DNA of 22,822 nucleotides from Gemmatimonadota bacterium (GTDB taxonomy: Bacteria > Gemmatimonadota > Gemmatimonadetes > Gemmatimonadales > Gemmatimonadaceae): positions 1 to 22,822 of the forward strand of contig CANJOX010000007.1 in NCBI GenBank assembly GCA_947475795.1, written 5' to 3'. Shown piece by piece: positions 15,185 through 21,999 of this stretch. The first letter of the stretch is position 1; each line of letters begins with the position of its first letter. The position numbers and the translations under genes are program-made. The notes beneath the pieces are model-generated. The model worked only from the letters and a program-made list of their open reading frames with translations, was not told where the DNA came from and searched no databases.

Positions 15185-17304
15185 ACGTCCTGAAGGCCGT
15201 GGCCGCAGCCGCACCGCGCGTGGAACGCGCAGTGGAGCGTGGCATCGAGCGCACCGCGCGCCCCGAGGGCGATCGCCAGACCGACGCCACCGAGGCCACC
15301 GACGGCACCGACAAGCGCCGCGTGTCGCGCGCCGAGTTTTCCGCGCTGCTGGCGCTGATCTCCGGTGCCGGTTCGCGGGTGCGCGCCGACCTCATGCAGC
15401 AACTCCCCGCCGAAGGTGTCTCGATCGTCGACAAGCTGCTCGATGACGCCGCCGGCGAACTGGTGAGCGAGACGCCCACCGACACCACCGCCTTCGCCGG
15501 CGAGCAGGGGCTCCGCACCGCCCTCGATCAGCAGGGGCGCGCGGCCGCCACGACCAGCTCACCTGATCGTGTGGCGCAGCGCGCCGCGCAGGACGCCAGT
15601 GAGGCGCTGCGCTATGGCGTGCTCAACGCCACGATCGCCAGCGACCCCGGCACCGGGGAGCCAACGGCCGACATCATCGACCTGCCCACGTACGCGAAGA
15701 CCCGTGGTCTGAACGGGTTGGCCGGCCTGGCCCGTGCCGCCGAACGGATCGGTGGGCAGCCGAACACGGACAGCGACCGGAACGCGCTGGCCGCGCTGTC
15801 GCGCATTGCGACCACGCGGGGCGCGTCACTTGAACAGCTCATGGCGGTTGGCGACGTCCGCGGCGCGGATGCCCGGGCCGCGCTCGACGCTCTGTTGTCG
15901 AAGGCCGGCACACCGGCCGGGGCCGAGCTTGCCGATGCGGCCACGGGTCAGAGCGCCGCGTCGATGCAGGCGGCGACCGCCCTCGCGGCGGCCAACGCAC
16001 TGTCGGCGGCCGATCCGGCTTCGCCGATCAAGGATATGGAGGCGGTGGCACCGGAACTGCGTTCGCGGGTGCAGCGCGTCATCGAGCGGATGAAGGGCGA
16101 GTACGGGCACGACGTCACCATCGTGGAATCGGCCCGGTCCCAGGCGCGGCAGGATGCACTGTTCGAACAGGGGCGCACGCGCCCCGGTCAGGTGGTCACG
16201 TGGACGCGCGACTCGGCGCACACCCGTGGCGAGGCGGTCGATGTGGTCGTCGACGGCTCCTGGGACAACGCGCAGGGCTTCGCGCGCCTGCAGCGCATCG
16301 CCAAGGAAGAAGGGCTGCACACGCTGGGCATGAAGGATCCCGGACACCTCGAATTGGCGGGACACAGTGCACGCGCCATGGAACGTGCGGCACCGCGGGC
16401 CGTTGACGCGCTCACGGCGCAGGCCACGCCGGCGGCCGCGGCGTCCGTTGCACAGGTGGCTGGGGTGGCGCAGGTGGCGCGGGTGGCGGACGCCGCCAAC
16501 GCCGCACCGCCCGCGCTGGGCGACGGCGCGGCTGCCTACCTCGCGCAGACCACCGTCACGTCGGGGCGCTCCGGTGAATCGAACGGCAACGCCTTCGGCC
16601 GCGGCGAGCGCGACGAGCAGGGCAAGCCGCTCAACAATGGTCGCAAGGTCGGGCTCGATGCCCGCCACGCGGCAGGCGACGCGTCGGATTTCGGTGGGGC
16701 GCAACACGCCGCGCAGAGTGCCGGCGGCGGCACGCCGTCGCTGACCGGCGCCGAGCGTGCGGCCACCGTGGGCGGCTCGGCCGGTAGCGAGCAGGCGCAG
16801 CGGGTGTCGGACATCCAGGCGATGCGGGCTGATGCCCCCGCCGGTCCACTCTCCCGCATGACGCTGAACGTCGAGAACGCGAACGGCACGCAGGACCGCA
16901 TCACCGTCGATCTGCGCGGCACGGCGGTGGATACGGCGATTGCCACCGATGCGGCCAGCGCCGAACGGATGAAGCTGCGCACCGGCGAACTCCAGGACGC
17001 GCTGGGCCGTCACGGGCTCGAGGCCGACACGGTGCGCATCAGCGCGACGGCGAAGGCGGAACAGAGTGACTCGTCACGCGCGATCGGAAACGAACGCGAT
17101 GCGCTCCGCACGAGCGGGACGGCACAGACCACGTCGGGCGAAGGCGCACAGTCGCAGAGTCAGCGCGACCGGGCCGCCGGCCGCGACTGGGACAAGCAGC
17201 AGGAGGCTCGCCGCGAGCAGCAGGAGCAGGCGGACCGTGACCAGCGGCGTCAGCAGGCGAGCCAGCGCGACTGGCAGACCCTTTTCAACGGAACCCAGAA
17301 ATGA
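15181..17304 (+). CDS. fliK: FliK-like hook-length control protein with an embedded M15-type peptidase domain
   Basis: A 707-residue protein read from GTG 15181 (overlapping the preceding TGA) in one unbroken frame. Residues 1-285 are Ala-rich and largely helical with no signal peptide. Residues 287-395 resemble a peptidoglycan peptidase of family M15 (VanY / phage endolysin type). DSAHTRGEAVD carries H347 and D354, and DPGHLE carries D386 and H389, with the H-x6-D and D-x2-H spacing of the zinc site and catalytic acid. After an Ala/Gly-rich linker, 560-622 matches the FliK C-terminal hook domain (MTLNVENANGTQ, ITVDLRGTAVDTAI, TGELQDALGRHGLEADTVRI). A Gln/Arg-rich charged tail follows. The place before flgD and flgE fits fliK. 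The fusion is unusual; see findings. Confidence 0.8.
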   Translation: MNVLKAVAAAAPRVERAVERGIERTARPEGDRQTDATEATDGTDKRRVSRAEFSALLALISGAGSRVRADLMQQLPAEGVSIVDKLLDDAAGELVSETPTDTTAFAGEQGLRTALDQQGRAAATTSSPDRVAQRAAQDASEALRYGVLNATIASDPGTGEPTADIIDLPTYAKTRGLNGLAGLARAAERIGGQPNTDSDRNALAALSRIATTRGASLEQLMAVGDVRGADARAALDALLSKAGTPAGAELADAATGQSAASMQAATALAAANALSAADPASPIKDMEAVAPELRSRVQRVIERMKGEYGHDVTIVESARSQARQDALFEQGRTRPGQVVTWTRDSAHTRGEAVDVVVDGSWDNAQGFARLQRIAKEEGLHTLGMKDPGHLELAGHSARAMERAAPRAVDALTAQATPAAAASVAQVAGVAQVARVADAANAAPPALGDGAAAYLAQTTVTSGRSGESNGNAFGRGERDEQGKPLNNGRKVGLDARHAAGDASDFGGAQHAAQSAGGGTPSLTGAERAATVGGSAGSEQAQRVSDIQAMRADAPAGPLSRMTLNVENANGTQDRITVDLRGTAVDTAIATDAASAERMKLRTGELQDALGRHGLEADTVRISATAKAEQSDSSRAIGNERDALRTSGTAQTTSGEGAQSQSQRDRAAGRDWDKQQEARREQQEQADRDQRRQQASQRDWQTLFNGTQK

Positions 17305-18119
17305 TCACGGCCACGCGGAACGTCGCGAGCGCGTTCGATCCCTCCTCGACGAGACCAGCCTACGCCGCCACGGCGCCGACCGGGCCGACCGCACCGACGG
17401 CACCGACCGGGCCGGCCGAGCCGTCGAGTGGAGCGCCCAGCCTCACGAAGAGCACGAAAGGGATGGGGCAGGACGAGTTCCTCAAGATGCTCGTCGCGCA
17501 GCTCAAGAATCAGGATCCCCTGAACCCGATGGACGGCAAGGACATGGCGGCACAGCTCGCCCAGTTCTCGACCGTCGAGCAGCTGATCACGATGAACAAG
17601 TCGCTGGAGGCGCAGGTCGCCTCCGCGAGCGGAACCGCCGAGGCGATCAAGGCGCTCGAGACCTCGCAGAGCGAGCGCGCGGACAACCTCGCGCAGCTGA
17701 TCGAAGGACAGATGGCGATGGGCACCGTCGGCAAGATCGGCGTGACCCTCGGCAACACCACGTTCGTGGACAAGGCAGGGAACGGCACGGTCGTCGTGGA
17801 CAGCGGCACGCAGAAGGGTGCGGGTCGCATCAGCATGATCAACGACAAGGGCCAGACGATCTCCTCCGCGAGCGTCGGCGACGTGAAGGGCGGACAGATG
17901 GCGTTCGAGCTGGGTGACTACAGCTGGACGCCGCCGCTCGCCCCCGGGAAGTACACGTACAAGTTCGAGGTCGCAACGGATGGCGGCCAGTGGCAAGCAG
18001 CGAAGACGTACACCGCCGGACGGATCACCGGTATGCGGTACGAAAGCGGCAACCCCATCCTGATCATCGGCGATGCGCTCAGCGTGCCGATGTCGCAGCT
18101 CACCCAAGTGCGCAGCTGA
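17301..18119 (+). CDS. flgD: Flagellar hook-capping protein FlgD
   Basis: A 272-residue hook scaffold protein. A Thr/Pro/Ala-rich N-terminal stretch (ATAPTGPTAPTAPTGPAEP, residues 23-41) precedes the FlgD motif QDEFLKMLVAQLKNQDPLNP (57-76) and then MDGKDMAAQLAQFSTVEQL. The C-terminal half has the FlgD Ig-like and tudor-like strands (MAFELGDYSWTPPLAPGKYT). FlgD caps the growing hook while FlgE subunits add. Its ATG overlaps the fliK stop by four bases. Length is normal to slightly long. Confidence 0.95.
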   Translation: MITATRNVASAFDPSSTRPAYAATAPTGPTAPTAPTGPAEPSSGAPSLTKSTKGMGQDEFLKMLVAQLKNQDPLNPMDGKDMAAQLAQFSTVEQLITMNKSLEAQVASASGTAEAIKALETSQSERADNLAQLIEGQMAMGTVGKIGVTLGNTTFVDKAGNGTVVVDSGTQKGAGRISMINDKGQTISSASVGDVKGGQMAFELGDYSWTPPLAPGKYTYKFEVATDGGQWQAAKTYTAGRITGMRYESGNPILIIGDALSVPMSQLTQVRS

Positions 18120-18149
18120 TCGCGACCTGACCCTCGAGGATTTTCACAG

Positions 18150-19670
18150 ATGCTTCGTTCTCTCTTTGCCGGTGTCTCCGGCCTGCGCAACAACCAGGTG
18201 CGCATGGACGTGATCGGTAACAACATCGCCAACGTGAACACGGTGGCCTTCAAGGCCGGCCGCGTGACGTTCAAGGAAGGCTTCGCGCAGTTGCTGCAGG
18301 GCGCGAGCCGTCCGCCCGGAGACCAGGGTGGTATCAACCCGGTGCAGATCGGCCTCGGCATGCAGATCGGCTCGATCGACCAGATTTTCAATCAGGGCAA
18401 TCTCGAATCGACCGGCTTGAACACCGACGTCGCGATTCAGGGCGACTCGTTCTTCGTCGTGCGTAAGGGTAACCAGAGCTTCTACACGCGCGCCGGCAAC
18501 TTCCAGGTGGACGCGAACGGGCAGATGGTGTCGCCGGCCAACGGCTTCATCGTGCAGGGGCGCATGTACGACAACGGCATTCTGCAGGACGGCATCCAGG
18601 ACATCCGCCTGCCGTTCGGACAGAAGGTGTCGGCCAAGCCGACCAGCGAAGCCGTGCTCGCCGGCAATCTGAATGCATCGGCCCCGGCGTTCCAGGGTGA
18701 CTTCCAGGATCCGCTGGTGCGCGCGCTCCCGATCAACGAGAAGTCGTGGACGGAATCGCAGATCGCCGTGTTCGACTCGCAGGGCACGAAGCGCGACATC
18801 AAGATCCAGATGTGGAAGACGGGCCCGAACTCGTGGGATTGGCAGATCGACCCGATCGCGTCGGGTGTGGTCGAGAACTTTCAGACGGATGCCAACTCGC
18901 CGCCGTCGGACATCGAACTGCCGACGCCGCCGGCCGGCTACGAGATCCTGCCGGCCAACGTGCGGGTGTACAGCGCGTCGGGCACGGAGTACGCGACGCC
19001 CGCCGATTACGGCTTCTCGGCCGGCCCGCCGCCGGCGGTGAATTTCACGTCCACCATGCCGTCGAGCTCGGAGATCAAGATCTCCTACTTCATGAGCCCG
19101 ACCGCGGCTACGGCGAGCGAGAACAGCGGCACGTTCACGTTCGACAACGCCGGCATCATGAACACCAACGTCTCGGCCGCGATCAACTTCGGCGTCCCGG
19201 GCGCCAACCCGGTGCAGCTCAACCTGAAGCTCAACGGCGGCGTGAGCGGCCTGACGCAGTTCGCGTCCACGGCCTCCACGGCGGTACTCCGCGACCAGAA
19301 CGGCTACACGGCCGGCACGTTGCAGAACTTCAGCATCGACCGCTTCGGGCTGATCACGGGCTTCTTCACGAACGGCACCACGTCGTCGCTGGCCCGCATC
19401 GTGCTCGCCGACTTCAACAACCCGACGGGTATGCTCCGCATCGGCGACAACATGTACCAGGAATCGGCCAACTCCGGCGGCGCCGTCCTCGGCTTCGCGC
19501 TGGAAGGGTCGCAGTCGCAGCTCACCAGCGGCGCCCTGGAAATGTCGAACGTCGACCTGGCGCAGGAGTTCACGAACATGATCGTGGCCCAGCGCGGCTT
19601 CCAGGCCAACGGGAAGGTCGTCTCCACCTCGGACGAAATGCTGCAGGAACTCATGGGGATCAAGCGCTAG
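18150..19670 (+). CDS. flgE: Flagellar hook protein FlgE
   Basis: A 506-residue hook subunit. The N-terminal rod/hook motif reads MLRSLFAGVSGLRNNQVRM and continues VIGNNIANVNTVAFKAGR. The block NTDVAIQGDSFFVVRKGN and the C-terminal motif GALEMSNVDLAQEFTNMIVA, RGFQANGKVVSTSDEML are typical of FlgE/FlgF/FlgG. The length and the variable middle (about 200-400) indicate FlgE rather than a rod protein. A GAGGA ribosome binding site at 18136-18140 stands nine bases before the ATG. It follows flgD by 30 bases and is the last gene before a 328-base gap. Confidence 0.95.
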   Translation: MLRSLFAGVSGLRNNQVRMDVIGNNIANVNTVAFKAGRVTFKEGFAQLLQGASRPPGDQGGINPVQIGLGMQIGSIDQIFNQGNLESTGLNTDVAIQGDSFFVVRKGNQSFYTRAGNFQVDANGQMVSPANGFIVQGRMYDNGILQDGIQDIRLPFGQKVSAKPTSEAVLAGNLNASAPAFQGDFQDPLVRALPINEKSWTESQIAVFDSQGTKRDIKIQMWKTGPNSWDWQIDPIASGVVENFQTDANSPPSDIELPTPPAGYEILPANVRVYSASGTEYATPADYGFSAGPPPAVNFTSTMPSSSEIKISYFMSPTAATASENSGTFTFDNAGIMNTNVSAAINFGVPGANPVQLNLKLNGGVSGLTQFASTASTAVLRDQNGYTAGTLQNFSIDRFGLITGFFTNGTTSSLARIVLADFNNPTGMLRIGDNMYQESANSGGAVLGFALEGSQSQLTSGALEMSNVDLAQEFTNMIVAQRGFQANGKVVSTSDEMLQELMGIKR

Positions 19671-19830
19671 GCGGGTCACCGCGTAGCGGGTAACCGGCCA
19701 CGCAGGACCCCTCGGACGCGGGGGGCTCAAGGGCGGAGGATGGGGGCACGCACGGGCCCTCGTCGTCCGCCTTTGGCGTATGCGGAGCGGCAGAAAGTGC
19801 CGCGGGGTGCAAAAAGGACCGGACAAATAC

Positions 19831-19855
19831 GGCGCCGACCGTCGTGCGGCGTTTT
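19831..19855 (+). terminator. Weak terminator candidate after flgE
   Basis: CGCCG (19833-19837) pairs with CGGCG (19847-19851) around a 9-base loop, with two possible G-U pairs outside, followed directly by TTTT (19852-19855). The stem is short, so read-through is likely. Confidence 0.35.
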
Positions 19856-19874
19856 GTATTCTATTCTTTGGAAA

Positions 19875-19905
19875 ATTGGTAACACCTTGCCAATCAATGT
19901 GTTAC
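19875..19905. promoter_or_regulatory. Overlapping inverted repeats upstream of the fliL sigma-54 promoter
   Basis: GTAACAC (19879-19885) and GTGTTAC (19899-19905) form a perfect dyad with a 13-base spacer. ATTGG (19875-19879) and CCAAT (19890-19894) form a second dyad with a 10-base spacer. The centre is about 40 bases before the -24 element, so this is a candidate enhancer for an NtrC-type activator or another regulator. Confidence 0.5.
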
Positions 19906-19932
19906 ATGGCTTTTCGGAGACCGCGCGTCATC

Positions 19933-19947
19933 TGGCACCGCTCCTGC
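19933..19947 (+). promoter_or_regulatory. Sigma-54 promoter for fliL-fliM-fliN-fliO
   Basis: TGGCAC-CGCTC-CTGC has a perfect -24 element, the GG and GC doublets at the exact 10-base spacing, and one mismatch in the -12 element (CTGC for TTGC). Transcription would start near 19959, giving a leader of about 40 bases before fliL. Confidence 0.8.
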
Positions 19948-19998
19948 TTCTAGAGAGACCGAAGCCGTCCCTTTCCGTCCGTCTCGATTACTCGACCC

Positions 19999-20550
19999 AT
20001 GGCCAACGAACAGCCCGCAGCAACTGAAGGCGCAGCACCCGCGAAGGCGAAGCTCCCCATGCTCATCGGCATGGTGGCCGTCGGCCTCGCCATCGGTGGA
20101 GGAGCGGGGGCGATGTTCCTCGGACCGATGGTCGCCCAGAAAATGGGCAAGGTGATGCCGGTCGCAGCCGACAGCGCGCACGCCGCCGGCGCGGCCGAGG
20201 GCGACCACAGCGCCGAAGGGGCTGCGGGGGCGGAGGGCGCTACGGCCGAGGCCGCCATTCACGTCCTGGACAACATGGTGCTCAATCCGGCCGGGAGCGG
20301 CGGATCGCGCTACCTGCTGCTGACCGTCGCCATCGAAGCCGGCTCGGCGACCGTCGTGGAAAGCTTCAAGGCACGCGACGCCGAGCTGCGCGACATCGTG
20401 CTCTCGACCCTCGGGACCAAGGCCGTCGATCAGCTCACCGATATGGCGGCCCGCGAAGGCTTCAAAACGGAGATCATCACCGCCGTGGATGAACGCTTCG
20501 GCAAGAAGTCCGTGAAGCGCATCTACTTCCCGCAGTTCGTCGTTCAGTAA
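19999..20550 (+). CDS. fliL: Flagellar basal-body-associated protein FliL
   Basis: A 183-residue inner-membrane protein. A short cytoplasmic N-terminus rich in Ala precedes one membrane segment (about 20-42, MLIGMVAVGLAIGGGAGAMF). An Ala/Gly/Glu linker (about 55-85) leads to the periplasmic FliL domain with HVLDNMVLNPAGSGGSRYLL, ELRDIVLSTLGTKAVDQLTD and the terminal KSVKRIYFPQFVVQ. FliL surrounds the stator and stabilises torque in other bacteria. It is the first gene behind the sigma-54 promoter and precedes fliM by 22 bases. No ribosome binding site is obvious. Confidence 0.93.
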   Translation: MANEQPAATEGAAPAKAKLPMLIGMVAVGLAIGGGAGAMFLGPMVAQKMGKVMPVAADSAHAAGAAEGDHSAEGAAGAEGATAEAAIHVLDNMVLNPAGSGGSRYLLLTVAIEAGSATVVESFKARDAELRDIVLSTLGTKAVDQLTDMAAREGFKTEIITAVDERFGKKSVKRIYFPQFVVQ

Positions 20551-20572
20551 GCCACGCCGCACCGACCACACG

Positions 20573-21565
20573 ATGGCCTCCGAGACTCTCAGTCAGAACG
20601 ACATCGACCGCCTGTTGGGCGGCGGCGCGCGCGTCTCGCCGCTCTCCGGCGCGGCGATGGATGTGCAGGTCTACGATTTCCGCCGCCCGGCGCGCGTCTC
20701 CAAAGAGCGCCTCCGGACGCTCGAGGCCATGTACGAGCGCCTCGTCAAGGGACTCGAAGGGTGGCTCATCTCACGCGTGCGCGGACAGATGGAAGTCCGC
20801 CTCCAGAGCGTCGAGCAGTTCTCCTTCGGCGAGTTCACGCTGTCGCTGCCGATGCCCTGCTCGTCGTTCATCTTCGATATCGCCGGGACGGGACAGAAGG
20901 GCGTCATCGACGTCGGTCCCGAGTTCAGCACCTATATCATCGAGCGCCTGTTCGGCGGCGAGGGCACGGGTAGCGCGCTCACGCGCACCCTCACCCCGAT
21001 CGAGCGCATGGCCGTCCGGTCGGTCGCCGACAAAGTCACCGGGCTGCTGCAGGAGATCTGGCAGGACCACGTCCCCATGGACCTGAGCGTCTCCGGCTTC
21101 GAATCGTCGCCGGAAATCCTGCAGGTCGTCAACCGCGAAGACCCGGTCCTCGTGGCCAACGTGGAGTTCTCCACCGGCAACGTGAGCAGCCTGCTGCTCA
21201 TCTGCCTCCCGTTCTCGGTGCTCGACAAGTTCTTCACGTCGCATGGCCAGCAGCGCACCGGGTTGCTCACCACGAGCGAACTGGAGCGCGAGACCACGCG
21301 GCAGCGCAGCGAAGCCGCCCTCCGCGCCACGAAGGTGCCGCTCACCGCGCGCCTCCCCGACTTCCAGCTCTCCATGCGCGACATCGCCGGGATCACGGAA
21401 GGGAGCATCCTTCCCACCGGCATCTCCACCGACGCGCGCATCATCCTGCGCGCCGGCACGCAGGAACGGTTCATCGGCCATCCCGGCCGCGTGAACGGCC
21501 ATCTCGCGGTCCGCATCCTCGATGCGGTACCGAGCGCCACGACCCCCGACTCACGGACGACCTGA
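20573..21565 (+). CDS. fliM: Flagellar motor switch protein FliM
   Basis: A 330-residue C-ring protein. The N-terminal CheY-phosphate-binding motif LSQNDIDRLL is at residues 6-15. The middle domain includes RLRTLEAMYERLVKGLEGWL and the block FSFGEFTLSLPMPCSSFIFD, and the C-terminal SpoA domain contains LTARLPDFQLSMRDIAGITE. It couples chemotaxis signals to rotor direction together with FliG and FliN. Length and order are normal. The stop is two bases before the fliN start. Confidence 0.96.
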   Translation: MASETLSQNDIDRLLGGGARVSPLSGAAMDVQVYDFRRPARVSKERLRTLEAMYERLVKGLEGWLISRVRGQMEVRLQSVEQFSFGEFTLSLPMPCSSFIFDIAGTGQKGVIDVGPEFSTYIIERLFGGEGTGSALTRTLTPIERMAVRSVADKVTGLLQEIWQDHVPMDLSVSGFESSPEILQVVNREDPVLVANVEFSTGNVSSLLLICLPFSVLDKFFTSHGQQRTGLLTTSELERETTRQRSEAALRATKVPLTARLPDFQLSMRDIAGITEGSILPTGISTDARIILRAGTQERFIGHPGRVNGHLAVRILDAVPSATTPDSRTT

Positions 21566-21567
21566 GT

Positions 21568-21993
21568 ATGAATCCCGCCGAAATCGACGCCCTCGTCGCG
21601 AGCGCGCAGGCAGCCAAGGCGGCTGGACAGCCGATCTCGTCGCTCATGGACGAGTCCGCGCCTCCGGCCTCCTCGGCCCGCGCGCCGCAGCTCACCGAAT
21701 TCGAGCAGACGATGATGAGCACCACGGAGGTGCCGATCGGCATGCTCCTGGATCTCACCCTCCCCGTCTCCATCGAACTGGGACGGACCGCCATGACCGT
21801 GCAGGAGATCCTGCGGCTCGGGCGCGGCTCCGTCATCCAGCTCGACCGCCTGGCCGGCGAGCCGATCGACATCTACGTCGGCGACCGTCGCTTCGCCGAA
21901 GGGGAAGTGGTGGTGCTCGGCGAACACTTCGGCGTGCGCATCACGCGGGTGCTCGCCAATCCGAGCGCCAACAGCAGCGCCAACGCGGCCTGA
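21568..21993 (+). CDS. fliN: Flagellar motor switch protein FliN
   Basis: A 141-residue C-ring protein. The disordered N-terminal half is Ala/Ser-rich. The SpoA domain (about 55-132) reads MLLDLTLPVSIELGRTAMTV, LGRGSVIQLDRLAGEPIDIY, then GEVVVLGEHFGVRITRVLA, the standard FliN pattern. FliN forms the base of the C-ring and docks FliH-FliI. The stop precedes the next ATG by six bases. Confidence 0.96.
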   Translation: MNPAEIDALVASAQAAKAAGQPISSLMDESAPPASSARAPQLTEFEQTMMSTTEVPIGMLLDLTLPVSIELGRTAMTVQEILRLGRGSVIQLDRLAGEPIDIYVGDRRFAEGEVVVLGEHFGVRITRVLANPSANSSANAA

Positions 21994-21999
21994 TTCCCC

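Larger units (their letters stand above)
19671..19998 (+). other. Intergenic region between flgE and fliL
   Basis: No gene is seen in these 328 bases. The first 150 are GC-rich with short G and C runs and no convincing hairpin-plus-T signal. A weak terminator candidate follows at 19831-19855. Then comes a markedly AT-rich stretch (about 19850-19920) with overlapping inverted repeats, a sigma-54 promoter at 19933-19947, and a leader of about 40 bases. It separates the hook genes from a new transcription unit. Confidence 0.7.

Noticed and set aside
15181..17304. Possibility that the M15-like segment results from a frameshift or a separate inserted gene
   Set aside because: A single frame is open across the whole gene with uniform composition, and both flanks and the hook domain are in the same frame.
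18144..19826. 560-codon open frame on the minus strand opposite flgE
   Set aside because: Arg/His/Gly-rich translation without family motifs, fully overlapping a clear FlgE; a shadow frame of high-GC coding DNA.
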